A DNA stretch of 64,000 nt from Vanessa cardui (taxonomy: Eukaryota; Arthropoda; Insecta; Lepidoptera; Nymphalidae): contig NC_061135.1 of the NCBI RefSeq assembly GCF_905220365.1, positions 12,553,501 through 12,617,500 of the forward strand, read 5' to 3'. The notes under the pieces are model-generated. The model searched no databases. It was given only the letters and a program-made list of their open reading frames with translations, and had not been told where the DNA came from. Shown here one piece after another: positions 1-11,579 of the stretch. The translations under genes were made by a program, and so were the position numbers. Position 1 is the first letter of the stretch. Every line of letters begins with the position of its first letter.

Positions 1-124
1 GTGGGATAAATGATTGGATCTGAAACCGTCGCAGGTTTTTGAGTAGGCTTCTCTCTGTAGGGCATTAGTGTCATAAGCTGTGGAACAGCAATATCTCATA
101 CTGTTGCTATTCGGTTTATGGGAG

Positions 125-200
125 AGACAGTGTAATGACAGGCATAGTGGTTACAATGCATTGGTGCCTTTGGTTGGTGGTACAAAAGTTGTACTGTACT
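125..200 (+). repeat. Decayed N1-like repeat in the copy A intron
   Basis: Carries the eroded N1 words 'aggcatagtggttacaatgc' and 'ttggtgcctttggttggtgg'. Equivalent relics sit in the same intron position of copies B (about 11985) and D (about 19635), so it appears to have been copied with the genes. Confidence 0.5.
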
Positions 201-345
201 TGGCAGATTTATATCTTCGTAACTTAACAACTAAACTTTCTTACATTTTGTTTTTATTGAAGAAAATTTATTGGTTTTCCTATAAAACGAACACTAAAAG
301 TTTTATATAATACTTTTAATTCAAATATTATAAATTTAAACTTAC

Positions 346-792
346 GAAGCCATTATAAACAGTTGGTCCGCCAACAGGCAATTTTACAACTTGCCAGCCT
401 CTTGTCAAGCTGGAGTCCATAGCGGACAAGACGTAACTCGTTATTACTCCAAGTGGCTCAGATTGAAACACCAGGATAGTGATCTGATCGGAATCCGCTG
501 CTGGTTCCATATACACATTGGCGTCCAGTGTCCCCCCTGATGTGATGGGCAATGTAATTGAGGACATACAGCTCAGTTCTGATTCCGGCGATATGTAAAT
601 TGTGCTGTTCTCATGAGGAGCATCCAATGGCAATTCGTCGTATCGTCTAAGATCCCACATGGACCTGTCAATGCATACCCCGAACTCATTAGTGAAATCA
701 TCCAAGGAATCGTCTTCAAAGTTGAACACCACACAGTCATCACAGAGTACGTTGCAACAGACAAGCAGTAACAAAACACAGTTCCGATACAT
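346..792 (-). CDS. Copy A, exon 1: signal peptide plus MAM-like domain of a mucin-like protein (gene partial)
   Basis: First coding exon (149 codons) of a minus-strand gene whose second exon lies left of the window. The start is the ATG at 792; the longer open frame begins with GTG and includes a possible upstream acceptor (TTTCAG), so it is not used. Residues 1-17 are a hydrophobic signal peptide. The mature part begins Asp-Asp-Cys20 and shows MAM hallmarks: FNFE at 23-26, Cys40, Trp46, a glycosylation site N62-S-T, Ser68-Pro69, Cys75, and Gly-Trp133 before the last strand. The exon ends after Phe149 at a GTAAGT donor, phase 0 as in every other copy. It is very close to copy D exon 1. The product should be secreted; function unknown. 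The MAM assignment rests on motif order, not on a profile search. Confidence 0.85.
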
Positions 793-839
793 GATTGTGT
801 TGCTGAAATTAAGCGACACACATCTACATGCAGCGATTA

Positions 840-950
840 ATACTAAATCGATATTTTATCATTTTCGAATACTTTACACATATCATTAGTATTCATTACA
901 TTATCAAGGATAAGATACCGTTACAGAATCTGTAAAAAGCGATAAAGAAT
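840..950 (-). promoter_or_regulatory. Proximal promoter of copy A with GATA motif cluster
   Basis: Four GATAA/TTATC motifs lie at 856-860, 901-905, 909-913 and 941-945, upstream of exon 1. Copy B has the same arrangement (12778-12872), and the flanking sequence aligns well, including the words 'acagaatctgtaaaaag' and 'gataaagaattttt'. GATA factors commonly drive gut and fat-body genes in insects. That link is background knowledge, not seen here. Confidence 0.45.
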
Positions 951-959
951 TTTTTATTC

Positions 960-2727
960 GATTTTACAATTAAACAATTAAGAGATTATTGAATCGTTCT
1001 GTCTATCACGTTTGTTTTTTAATTACTGCACTTTGAATGAACAGTCCATAAGGTTAATGACTTTTTTGTTTTAAAGTTATTAGCGACGAATTTGGAATTT
1101 GTACATTTCCGAATCTCTTGATTTTTGGCGTTATGTCCAAGTATTTAAAAACTGTTTGATGTTCGGTGTATATTATTTCATTATTTATTATAATATTTTT
1201 TGTTTCAGTGTACTTTTACGTCCGCAATACTTGTTCGTTCGGAAGAAATATTTTCTTCTTAACATATTTTTTCATCATTCTAGGAGTATTTCCTATGACC
1301 AAAACATTTTATGTTTAATTTTTTATAGCTTGTCAAATTAATAGCATTCTTTGCGTTTTGCAACAAAGTATCATTATTATTTTTCTTTAAACAATACATA
1401 TGTACGTATATATCTAAAACACTATAAACCGTACAAATACAATATAAGTCACCACTAAGGTTTTCGAAGACTTCAAAAAATGGAAGAAATGTTGGATGGT
1501 CTTGAATTAGTGAATTCGATCTAAATAAAGATTTTGTGAGCGTGTTTTACGATGGAGAATATTCACTCAAAACTCTTGACGAATAACTCTTTCATTTAGA
1601 TCATAAAAGATTGTGCAATTTAATGACAAGCCTTGTTCCATCTATTTATATTTATATATATAGTTTAATATTCCAGGTAGTAATTAATTGCAAAAAATAA
1701 GAAAATATTTTTCTGAAATTTTATTTAGGAAGACGGAATCAAATCAGCCCACAAGAATTACAGTAAATTGTATTCATTAACTTTGAACCACTAATTACTA
1801 TACACAGTAACTATGATTTTATGTTATGTCTTTGTATAGTGCGCAGCTGGTGATATACTTTAGGCCTAAACGATACTAGTCCATTATAAACTTACAAGTA
1901 CTCCCTTAAGACATAATTTAAATTAAATCAGATAATAATTGTTTTCGGATATCCAATATAATCCAAGTTTATTATGCTCGAGTACTCCTTTATTGTGCGG
2001 ATTTAATTTGATAAGATTCAATGCAATTTTTTTCTGATCTCTACTAAATATGCAAGCGGCTTTAGTTTTTTTCTACTTTGTCACAAAGAAATAAATCATT
2101 TGCTCAAGCTCCTAAATTTGATTTGACTTGACATGAAAAAATTAAATCCCTAGAAATAATCAAGAATGCTCTCTGTTATCGATTTACATACATAATTGGT
2201 GAACACGTGTAAGTGCCTTTAGAAAATTCATAGCCAAACAGTAAGTTGAAGAGCACGTTAATACCAATCCATTATTTTCAAAGTTATGTCACTTTTACTT
2301 GAGTTTCATTTTCTTTTTTTCATATCGTATTGATTTACGAAAAATTCGGCAGAGCTTTATCAATAGTATGATTGTTTTATATTATTTGTAACACATCTTT
2401 TCATTATTACTATTTAAAAATTTAAAGATTAGAATCATTTTGATGTCAAATTAAAGATTGGTTCATTAAAATTTAAATTTTTATCCAATTTAGGAGAATT
2501 ACATATTATAATTATTCGTAAAACTTTTATTAGCGATTCGGAAAGAAGTTCAGCGAGAAATTATGGTATATAACATCCTGACTAAATTGTTTAGTATGCT
2601 ATGTATCTAGAATAAATATTATTATAGAATACATATTATAACTAAACGATCGGTTTACCGATCTTTTGTGATGAAATAAATCTGGCCATATAAACAATTA
2701 CAAATTTTATTGTCATAGCGCAAAGCG
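960..2727. other. 5' flank of copy A, no gene; older part duplicated next to copy B
   Basis: AT-rich, no supported gene. Several blocks match the flank of copy B (about 12880-13620): 'ctgatctctactaaatatgc' here against 'ctgatctttattaaatataa' there, and 'cttttgtgatgaaataaatc' against 'cttttgtgatgtaagtaagc', both followed by a 'ccatataa' word. The two genes were therefore duplicated with up to about 2 kb of upstream DNA. Confidence 0.5.
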
Positions 2728-2940
2728 GTTTATAATTCATTCGTGCACGTGGTTAAGGAAAACATCGTGAGGAAACCTGCATGTGTCTAATTTCATAGAA
2801 ATTCTGCCACATATATATTCCACCAACTCGCATTGGAACAGCGTGGTGGAATATGCTCCAAACCTTATCCTCAAAGGGAGAGGAGGCCTTTAGCTCAGCA
2901 GTGGGAAATTTATGGGCTGTTGTTGTTGTTGTTGTTGTAT
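2728..2940 (+). mobile_element. SINE S1, 5'-truncated
   Basis: Contains the S1 body from the 'ataattcat' word to the 3' end ('cagcagtgggaaatttat'), followed by a TTG microsatellite at about 2918-2940. The tRNA-like head is missing. Confidence 0.8.
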
Positions 2941-3237
2941 TGTCAAAGTGATCACGTGAGGTGTCAAGTTAAGAACGCTTTTCAATCAGAGCTGGAAATG
3001 TTGGTCGGTCTATTCAAGGCAATGCGTCTCACAGGTGTCTAATTGACTTTTTAAGGCGTGTTCAGGTTCCTCGATGTCATACTTCCTAAAGTTAGTGCAA
3101 TTTATTTAGTTTCAAGATGAGTATGCGATTCAATTTACATCATAAAAATCTTAGTAAATATATCCATGTATAATGTAAAGTTAAACATAAACTTCACGAT
3201 TTCTGTGTAAAGTAAAAAGTCATCTGTTTTTATTTTT

Positions 3238-4030
3238 AACCGACTTCAAAAAAAGGAGGAGGTTCTCAATTCGTCGGGGTCTTTTTTTTTTTTATTTTTT
3301 TTTTTATGTATGTTACCGAATTACTCGAAGATGGCTGGGCCGATTTTGACAATTCTTTTTTTGTTTGAAAGGGCATGTTTTACAGGTGGTCCCATTGTCA
3401 GGAGATCAGGATCTGATGATGGAATCCTGGAAAAATCGAGGGAACTCCTCAAATTTTATAGGCACACCTATAGTGATTTCGGTTTTATTCAAAGTGCCTT
3501 GGTCATATGCTCACGAAAAGTGACATTTGATGAAGTGGAACTGATGATGAAGACCACAAATGGTAATCAGAACCTATTAGTAAGTAACTATTTTACGGGT
3601 TTAGTTCTATTTCTTTAAGATAGTCGTCAAGCAATTGATGTTAGTAAACATGCCTATGATGAAGTCTAGCTGATGGTGGATTACTAGGAGAATTCCTCAA
3701 TGATTAACGGCATTGCATCGGGAAAAATAGTATTGTCTAATTGGCGATGAGCAGTTAACATTAGGCTATTGTAACTTAGGTAACGCTTAATTTGAGTTGC
3801 AGTCCACATCGTATTGAAACGGCGTTGAGTTATGTTTAGAGTCGAAAGCCGAAATGTACTGAGTATAATAAAGTGAATGACAAACAATTATAAATAACAA
3901 AACAACAAAACAACACTGAAAAGCATTAAATAAATTTTTTCAAAAGGTGATTAAAAAATCGTAAATTGGATATGGATGTAACTGATTATTTTTCTCTTTT
4001 TAGTTCATTTTTGAAGGCGGTTTTTTTTTA
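3238..4030. mobile_element. K1 family element, first copy
   Basis: Starts ACCGACTTCAAAAAAAGGAGGAGG and ends near the inverted counterpart TTGAAGGCGGTTTTT. The 102-codon open frame inside (3310-3618) is element sequence rather than a gene. Superfamily not identified. Confidence 0.6.
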
Positions 4031-4119
4031 TTTATAAAAATTTATTGATATTATATTGCTTTGATAATGATCTGCTTCTACGAACTGCTAAAGAGTACAC
4101 AATTTTAATGTGAGATAAA

Positions 4120-4786
4120 TAAAAATTTTAACCAAAAGAAAAACCGACTTCAAACAAAAAACTATTTTAAAACAAATAAATATGCACTAAAAAGTAATGA
4201 AAATAATTGCGTATTCAATATATTTTTAGAGTCCTTCTAAGTAAAATTAAATGAAAAGTATTAGACTACTGAAAAGTCGATTTACGATTATAAAACGTAG
4301 TTATAGTTATTGTTATATTTGGAACTGGTGTCAGCCACGGGCACGCGCCTCAACAATCAAAAGAAAGAAGCGATACGAGCCCCTTGATTGACCCAGTATA
4401 TTATCGTATAAAAGGTAATTTGTAAAAAAAACACATTTCTTTAAGTATTCTCGTTCCGTTACTTTGCCATGGTTCCTGTTCTCAGAACCTTACCAAACTT
4501 TGACCAAACTACTTATATCCTTTACAATAAAAAAAATAATTATCAAAATTGGTTGGCGCAATTTTGTTTTATTAACCTACTTATCGAGATATAAGACTTA
4601 TATCGTTTTCATATGGATACCATCATCAGAACTGGACAAAATTAAAATGGGATCAAACGGGAAGCACTAGCATTCAAATAAAATAAAAATTATCATAATC
4701 GGACCGATTGAAAAGTTATGAGGTAACAAACATAAAAAAAAAATATACAGACGAATTGATGACCTTTTTGAAGTTTGAAAAACAAG
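4120..4786. mobile_element. K1 family element, second copy
   Basis: Opens with AAAACCGACTTCAAACAAAA and closes with CTTTTTGAAGTTTGAAAA. Shares long internal segments with the copies at 5972, 32690 and 34984, notably 'gtcagccacgggcacgcgcc' and 'agcgatacgagcccct'. Confidence 0.65.
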
Positions 4787-5061
4787 AATTTTCCGTATCG
4801 GTTCATAAATTACAGTTGTTAGGTAACAAAAGCATTACAACCTTATTCATATATTTCAAGTTCTTCTTTTTTTGAATATGCTAAAAATGGTATAACTTCA
4901 ACAAGATGGTTACATGAAACTGTTCAAACTAGTTTTTACTGGTTAGACTTACATCTGTTAGGTTTGCTACATTGCTGTGCATAACAATTCACGCTTGTCA
5001 CTCAAACAATCTACATGAATGGTTAATCTAGGTTTTAAGAAAACATCTAGGTTGAAACATA

Positions 5062-5352
5062 ATTTTTTTTATGGTATAGGTCGGCGGACGAGTATATGGG
5101 CCACCTGATGGTAAGTGGTCACCATCACCCATTGACAATGAAGCTGTAAGAAATATTAACTATTCCTTACATCGTCAATGTGCCACCAACCTTGGGAATT
5201 AAGATGTTATGTCCCTTGTGCCTGTAGTTACTCTGGCTCACTCACCCTTCAAACCGGAACAAAACAATACTGAGTTTTGTTATTTGGCGGTAGAATAACT
5301 GATGAGTGGGTGGTACCTTCCCAGACGGGCTTGCACAAAGCCTTACCACCAA
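5062..5352 (-). mobile_element. N1 repeat, near full length
   Basis: The poly-A end reads as 'aattttttttatgg' on the plus strand, so the sense strand is minus. Contains the family words 'gccacctgatggtaagtggt' and 'gatgagtgggtggtacc' and ends 'cttaccaccaaat'. Confidence 0.8.
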
Positions 5353-5971
5353 ATAAATAATATAAAACATCCCATGAGTATAAGTCAGTTGAACCAAAAA
5401 ATAATGTACAAAAATAAAATGTATTATCACAAATACAATTAATAACGCCAATATTAATTTCGAGTTTTATCGTATAAAGGAAACTAGGTATCATTAGAAT
5501 AATTATTATCTATAGCCATAAATAGTTTACCTTCGATGTAAAAGAATGCTGAACTTATTATTATTAAATGTACAGGTTTCACGTACGTTATCGAGGAATG
5601 CGGATATTTATTCTAAGATCATAGCAACTGTAGGTAATCTTTTTCTATAAACCAGGTAGATATTGGCATTTTAAGTAATTATAATCTGTATGTTTGTTAT
5701 TTAATGTGTTCATTATACATTCGATGTTGACAATGGTTCCCCATTGTGAAGATACCTACGTGTTCTTGCTGAAAACCTGCAAACAAATGTATCCACCAAT
5801 CAGCAGTTGAATAACTTTGTCATCTAACTTCTCGACGACCTTCATAGCAATGGCATATTTACTGCTTTTATCTATGTATAATAGAATTGGAGTCTGTTTT
5901 TAATATAAAACTAACAATTTCTTATTAAATGCGTGTGTATGTATGCACGGTACATATACTATAAATAAAAT

Positions 5972-6958
5972 TTTAACAAAAAGAAAAACCGACTTCAAAC
6001 AAAACACTATTTTAAAACAAATAAAAATGCACTAAAAAGTATAATTGAATATTTAACATATTTTTTAGAGTCCTCCTAGGTAAAATGAAATGAAAAATAT
6101 TAGACTACTTAGAAGTCGATTTACGATTATATAACGTAGTTATAGTTATTGTTATATTTGGAACCGGTGTCAGCCACGGGCACACGCCTCAACAATCAAA
6201 AGAAAGAAGCGATACGAGCCCCTAGATTCACCCAGTATATTATCGTATAAAAGGTAATTTGACAAAATTTGATTAAAGATAGGAAGAAATTTTGCCCCAT
6301 ATCGCACCCTAACTGTGAGCCGTATAGGAGTTCTATCACTACATAGTATAAAACAAAGTCGTTTTCTCTGTCCCTATATCTTTAAATCTACGCAACGGAT
6401 ATTGATGCGGTTTATTTTTAATAAATAGTGCGATTCAAGGGGAAGGTTTTGTATATAAAACATGAACAATATAGTAAAGAAACACTGATAATTTTAGAAG
6501 TTTGCGATATGATGTCGTAAATAAACAAATTCTGTAGTATATTTAGTATCAGTATTGCACCCGTGCGAAGCCGGGGTGGGTAGCTAGTTGATTATAATAT
6601 TCGACTATGATAATTACATAAACATAATCACATTACGGAAGGTGACTCAAATACCCAAATAACCTATAAATAAAAGATTCGACCGAGTATCGCTATCGTG
6701 CTCCTCAGTATTGTTCCGTTCCCTTCCGTTCCGTTACTTTGTCGTGGATCCTATGCTCAGAACCTTACCAAACTTTCACCAAACGACCCTTGAAGTATAT
6801 ATTTTATAATAAAAAAAGAATCATCAAAATTGGTTAACGTGATTTACAAACAAAAAAAAATTATCAAAATCGGTCCACCCAGTGAAAAGTTATGAGGTAA
6901 CAAACATAAAAAAAAAATACAGACGAATTGATAACCTCCTCCTTTTTGAAGTCGGTTG
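5972..6958. mobile_element. K1 family element with a nested insertion
   Basis: Bounded by AAAACCGACTTCAAACAAAA and CTCCTTTTTGAAGTCGGTT, which are inverted relative to each other. It is interrupted by an unrelated repeat (about 6270-6590). Its right end stops about 20 bp from the relic exon 2 of copy E and probably helped truncate that exon. Confidence 0.65.
6270..6590 (+). mobile_element. Probable non-LTR 3' end nested in a K1 element
   Basis: Ends 'gcacccgtgcgaagccgggg' then 'tagctagt', a typical lepidopteran non-LTR 3' end. Related copies in the other orientation are at 36870-37110 and 56215-56480. Confidence 0.55.
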
Positions 6959-6979
6959 AAAATTGACATTTTTTTTAAT

Positions 6980-7374
6980 TACTTCGAGGTCATCACTATC
7001 GTCGTTTCCAGACTGGTAGTTCAGGTAATGTCGGTAGTTGTTTTGAGACTACTAGTCGAAATGTTATTTGAATAATTCTAAAGCAGTTTCTGGGTTGATG
7101 AACCAATAACGGGTGTTGTCTCATGAGTTGTTGTCTTCTACATCTTCTTTATATATTTGACTATAACACATTTGGATAATTGTCAGATGTAGTTTCTGGT
7201 ACGATAGTTGAAGTCGTTTCTGGAACAACAGTTAAGTTGTTTTTGGCATGATTGTTCATATTGTTGTTTCATTTGCATCATCTTCTACATTTTGTTAATA
7301 TATTGGACATAACTCTACACTGTATGATCATGCAATCTTCAATCAAATTCAGTTGCAACATCTATAATAGTAAC
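6980..7374 (-). pseudogene. Copy E, relic of exon 2 (mucin-like), chimeric and broken
   Basis: The acceptor is preserved (TTTTCAG then GTTACT at 7374), but the reading frame is lost. In the frame set by the acceptor, TGA and TAG codons follow within the first 30 codons. Two stretches both resemble the start of the Thr-rich region: plus-strand 'cttctacatcttctttatat' near 7137 and 'catcttctacattttgttaa' near 7278. So two partial copies of exon 2 are joined. The left portion resembles copies C and D ('gtcgtttccagactggtagt'). A K1 element borders it on the left. It cannot encode a protein of the family. Confidence 0.75.
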
Positions 7375-7429
7375 CTGAAAATTAAAAACATATCTCATAA
7401 ACATAAAGTCGGAAAATCTTAGACTGATT

Positions 7430-7625
7430 TTTTTTACGCCACAGCAATGAGTACTAATGCCATCTCACATCTCTTGTACCTGTAGCTACACTGGCTCACT
7501 TACTCGTTACAGTAAAACTAAAATTAAAGTTGTAACTAGTGCTATTATAAACGTCTGTCTGTTAGTGTTGCCAATAAAATATCTAAGTGTATGGTACCTC
7601 TCCAGAAAGGTCATAATATATCCTG
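7430..7625 (-). repeat. Degenerate N1 repeat in the copy E intron
   Basis: Recognisable words: 'tgtagctacactggctcact' and 'gtatggtacctctccagaaa'. Confidence 0.5.
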
Positions 7626-8023
7626 CACACTTGATTTTTTGGTTAGAGTGAAATCGCGACAATAATGGATAATTCTAGATTAATCTTACAAAATGATAAT
7701 TCAAAGAGTTGTTATAATTAAAAGTAAAATTACAACACATACACGAAGTATTGTAGTTCTCCAGACCGGTGCAGGGAAGCATATCTCTGTCTATAATGGA
7801 TCCACAGTTTATTGATCATGAGTATGTGTTTTGGTTGTATATACATATATTTAGTTCAATAAAAAGTTATATAGAATTTGTTATATTGAAAAAACCCTCA
7901 TTGAATTTATTAAATTTAGTAAAGTTGATAATAGGCACTGTCAGAAATATGTAGTATATTATGTTCCTTGTGCCTTTATTTGAACTGGCTCACTCACCTT
8001 ATTGGCAATACTTGGCAATACTT

Positions 8024-8250
8024 GACGACCTCCGAGGTCGAGTGGTGTGTACACCGGTTTTCATGGGTACGTCACTCTGAGGTCCCGGGTTCGATTCCCG
8101 ACCGAGTCAATGTAGATCATCATTAGTTTTCTATTTTGGGTCTGGGTGTTTGTGGTACCATCGTTACTTCTGATTTTCCATATCACAAGTGCTTTAGCTA
8201 CTTGCACTGGGATCAGAGTAATGTATGTTATGTTGTCTCAATACTGTGTG
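8024..8250 (+). mobile_element. SINE S2, full length
   Basis: tRNA-like head with B-box-like 'gggttcgattcccgaccgag', then the S2 body ('tctgggtgtttgtggtacca', 'gggatcagagtaatgtatg'). It is not a tRNA gene: the body recurs at 43700, 46668 and 55728. Confidence 0.8.
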
Positions 8251-8429
8251 GTGCTAGAATATATGATAAAAGGTGGTATCAATATATGAGTGCCCAGTGT
8301 ATATTGTGTTAAATTTTTAAATTTTACTGTAATAAAGTTTAGTATGTTAACAAGAATAAAAATAAATTAATAATATATATTGAATTAAAATAATAATATT
8401 TATTGAATTTTAATTTAATTTAGACTTAC

Positions 8430-8990
8430 ATAGCCATTATAAACAGCTGATCCATTAGAGTGACCTTTCTAGTTTGCCATTTTGTTGAGACAGTAGAGAT
8501 GAAATCTCAATGTGTGATAAAATCTATATACAAATTGATATCCACTGTCCCTTAACCAGTGATGGAGATACCCTTACAGTTTGCCAGCCTCTTGTCAAGC
8601 TGAAGTCGGCAGCGGACAAGGTAACAATTACAACAACTACATCATTTGCGTTGAGCATAGTTCGATATACTATGATAGCAATAAAATCAAAATGTGTGTT
8701 CAGTTCTAAATATAAATTGACTTCCAGTGTTCCCCCTGCTCTGATGGGTAATAGCAATGAGGGCACACAGCTCAGTTCTGATTTCAGCTATATGTACTGT
8801 TCTCATGATGATGAGAGACCATTTTCAAATCGTCATATCCTCTTGAATCCCATATACATATGTAGGTTGAACACGGCATATCTGGGAGCCATTTGTGAAG
8901 CATCAAATGAATTATCTTCAAAGTTGAACACCACACAGTCACAGAGTACGTTTAGATACAGAAGTAATAGCAAAAGACAATGGCTATTTT
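8430..8990 (-). pseudogene. Copy E, relic of exon 1, made of two fused partial exon 1s
   Basis: The larger part (about 8524-8990) is nearly identical to copy C exon 1, including a stretch equivalent to GGTLEVNLYLELNTHFDF and GWQTVRVSP. It then switches abruptly into an internal piece of a B-like exon 1, starting at the ITGGGTL equivalent with a stop codon, and runs to an intact GTAAGT donor at 8429. The start codon is missing: where copy C has ATGTATAAA, this copy reads through 'tattttaaataa'. There is a frameshift in the signal peptide and another after the first cysteine. The promoter TATA-like box (9035-9041) survives, so transcription is possible, but no family protein can be made. Confidence 0.8.
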
Positions 8991-9034
8991 AAATAAATTT
9001 CAGTACACATTTGAATGTAGCATTTAAACTAATG

Positions 9035-9041
9035 TTTTATA
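9035..9041 (-). promoter_or_regulatory. TATA-like box upstream of copy E
   Basis: TATAAAA on the minus strand, aligned with those of copies C (16447-16453) and D (20443-20449). Followed downstream by an ACATTC word that may mark the transcription start. Confidence 0.45.
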
Positions 9042-9819
9042 ACATTGGCGTGAGATTTATATTGTTAGTGTACATTACATTATCGTTGTTAAATCTGTGA
9101 ATATGATAACGAAATGTTTTATTTGATTTTGCAATTATTAAACAATTAGTTATTATCAATTGAATGTTGTTATCTTTTCACTAGAACATATTATGTTTCA
9201 TTTTTGATGTCACTGCGACAGTAAATTAAGCCGCTGATGCAATCAACAAAAACGGGATTTCGGAATCATGGTCCGGAATAAGCCGAAAATTTAGATAAAT
9301 CAAAAAGTGAAATTAAGATACATGATTGAAAAACACATTCTTTTTAATTCATTTCTTCAACCAAGACTGTTCCAAAAATTTTCCATTGCTTATTTTATTG
9401 TTGTAAATGATCAAACATTCACTATCATTTCGAGGAAAGTGTTACATATAAATAAATTTATAAATAAAATAAATTTAAAAATACATAAATTTTGTACAGA
9501 AAGTAGCTCATCCATAACAGAAATTTTAATCTAAAGTACGGCATGGTAGGTAGACGGATAAATAGATCTGATGGCAAGGATTCACCAAATCTAAAAAATA
9601 TTAAATCAAATATATACGTCGATAATTGAATATATCGATGCACTAGCAACCTTGGAAACAGAGATGATTTATTCCTTGTATATGTAGTTTATTTAGCAAA
9701 AGAATCGTGTAAGACAACTGAAGATCTTTAAAATCATTTTAATCCCATCACCTAATTGAAGTTTCAACTTGAAAATTAGCAGCCCTTGTTTCCAACTGTT
9801 TATTGAGATTATTTTGGTT

Positions 9820-10010
9820 GTTGTTATTAAAATAGGACGTGGAGAGGTGTCATTTGTATGATTATCAGAAGTAGTTTCTCGATGGATCACTGTAGTAGTA
9901 ACAGGTGTTGTTCCATCAGCTTAAGTTGTTAAATCATTTTCTCTTTTTATTTCTTCACCGTATGATTGTGCAACATATCGAATTGAGTCTATTTTATGGA
10001 TCCATTCATT
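9820..10010 (-). pseudogene. Copy F, lone relic of exon 2
   Basis: Minus-strand reading gives I-D-S-I-R-Y-V-A-Q-S-Y-G-E-E-I, a diverged match to the exon-2 start I-D-S-V-R-F-I-A-P-S-L-N-E-E-L. After a stop comes R-E-T-T-S-D-N-H-T-N-D-T, matching the copy D segment R-P-E-T-P-S-D-N-Y-P-N-D-T. No acceptor AG is visible at the expected place and no matching exon 1 was found between here and copy B. Confidence 0.65.
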
Positions 10011-10697
10011 ATAATTACTCAAAGTTAACAAACAACAAAACGTTATAAAAGCTATAGTATATATACAGCTACTGCCCAGTAACACTTCTTTAATACTTTT
10101 TGTAGAAACATCGAGATGAATTATAAATTTATGAAAATTAATGATCCGATAGTATGTAAAGGACACGTATTTATGTAGCAAATTGCCATACATATATAGT
10201 CAGTGACGATATCAATCTTTAATTCAACAGATTTGAGATATTTGGATTTTAAATTAGAAAAGACATTTTAGAAATGAAGCTGGCTTATAATGTTCTTATA
10301 AGATATCGGATCTTTATAAGATAATTTTCATATCTATCTGTCTCGTTCTTACTGAATTAGTTGAATTTGGAACAAAAATATTCGTTAAATGGAAGTACTT
10401 ACAGTCATATAAAATATAGAAGTCAATCAAACACCTTTTGATTTTTTTTAATTTTTTATATTATTCTTTCGGTGATATATTAAAAAAATAATGAAAATGG
10501 TTTTAATGATACAGTTACTTTAATGATATAGATACTGATGACACGAAAACTATAAGTGATGGTGAGTTGCTTAATTAAGTGCCAAGTCGCTTGAAATAGA
10601 CAACTTATGTGATTTTCAATGTTTCTGGTACGATAGATGAAGGTGAAGTGGTTTCCGCCGTGATGTTTGATATTGTTTCTGGAATAATTGATCAAGA

Positions 10698-11072
10698 TTA
10701 TTCTGGCGTAAGGGTTGAGGGTTCTTCTGGCACGATAGTTGAAGTTGATTCTGGCTCAATTGTCGATGATGTTTCTGGTGCAATAGTTGAAGGTGTTTCT
10801 GGTGCAATAGTTGAAGGTGTTTCTGGTGCAATCGTTGAAGGTGTTTCTGGTGCAATAGTTGAAGGTGTTTCTGGCACTACGGTTGAAAATGTTTCTGACT
10901 CGACGGGTGATGTTGTTTCTGGCATGGTTGTTGGGATTGTTGTTTCATTTGTATCATCTTCTTCATCTTGTTTGTACATTGGACATAACTCTTCACTGAG
11001 TGACGGTGCAATGAATCGGACTGAATCAATGAATATAACTGACGATTCAGAAGCAATGCCCATAAAAGTGAC
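10698..11072 (-). CDS. Copy B, exon 2: end of MAM-like domain and shortened mucin-like region
   Basis: The acceptor TTTTCAG at 11073-11075 opens a phase-0 exon reading V-T-F-M-G-I-A-S-E-S-S-V-I-F-I-D-S-V-R-F, then the fourth conserved cysteine (E-E-L-C-P) and a Thr/Ser/Pro/Glu-rich region. The region contains four copies of the octapeptide PETPSTIA (24-bp repeat, 10777-10872). A TAA at 10698-10700 ends the frame. The same frame continues with a TGA two codons later and then more P-E-T repeats until TAA near 10607. The charged C-terminus of copies C and D (K-T-x-V-R-V-N-V-N) is absent. Together with exon 1 this gives a 273-aa product, probably secreted. It may be a recently shortened gene. Confidence 0.75.
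   Translation of the reverse strand, partial: VTFMGIASESSVIFIDSVRFIAPSLSEELCPMYKQDEEDDTNETTIPTTMPETTSPVESETFSTVVPETPSTIAPETPSTIAPETPSTIAPETPSTIAPETSSTIEPESTSTIVPEEPSTLTPE
10777..10872 (-). repeat. 24-bp tandem repeat, four units, within copy B exon 2
   Basis: Plus-strand unit ggtgcaatagttgaaggtgtttct, repeated four times with one base difference. Encodes PETPSTIA on the minus strand. Confidence 0.9.
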
Positions 11073-11579
11073 CTGAAAATAAAAAAAAATTAAATCATTT
11101 TATTGTAAATAGCAAATATGAGAACTTAGTATACAAATTTAAAATATCGACTATTTACTAGCTTAGATTATTATCTAATAAAGCCTGTATTTATAAACTA
11201 TTAAATAAACATATTATGTACATATATGTATGTATATCTGAGAGATTATGTTTTTACCGGAAACGCGTTAAAACTATTAATCCGACTGACATTGATAATC
11301 GTAAATCATGATAATATATGATATCAAGACGAAATACATATATCTAGTCCTCGGTCTTACACGCGTGTATTTCTGTTTATCATGAAGTATTTGTTCCTAA
11401 TCCGTCCACTGTGGTTTCGGTGTCTTACAAAGCAAATATTTTACTGTTTTCATTCCCTTCCCCATGCTTTTTACTATTCTAAAAACTTATTAGTAAAAAG
11501 TTGTACAAAAAATTAAATATGAAAATGTATTTGCAATAGTACTGTGTGAAGCACACGTGATCAATAAATATTACTGGGG

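Noticed and set aside
573..821. Alternative minus-strand frame over copy A exon 1 (and equivalents in B and D)
   Set aside because: Out of frame with the conserved protein; it exists because the copies are similar at the DNA level.
3310..3618. 102-codon plus-strand frame
   Set aside because: Lies entirely within a K1 element; related K1 copies are not open.
8024..8105. tRNA-like sequence, also at 11590, 43850, 46670, 49535 and 55730
   Set aside because: A and B boxes are present, but each is the head of a SINE with a shared body. No intact cloverleaf gene was identified.
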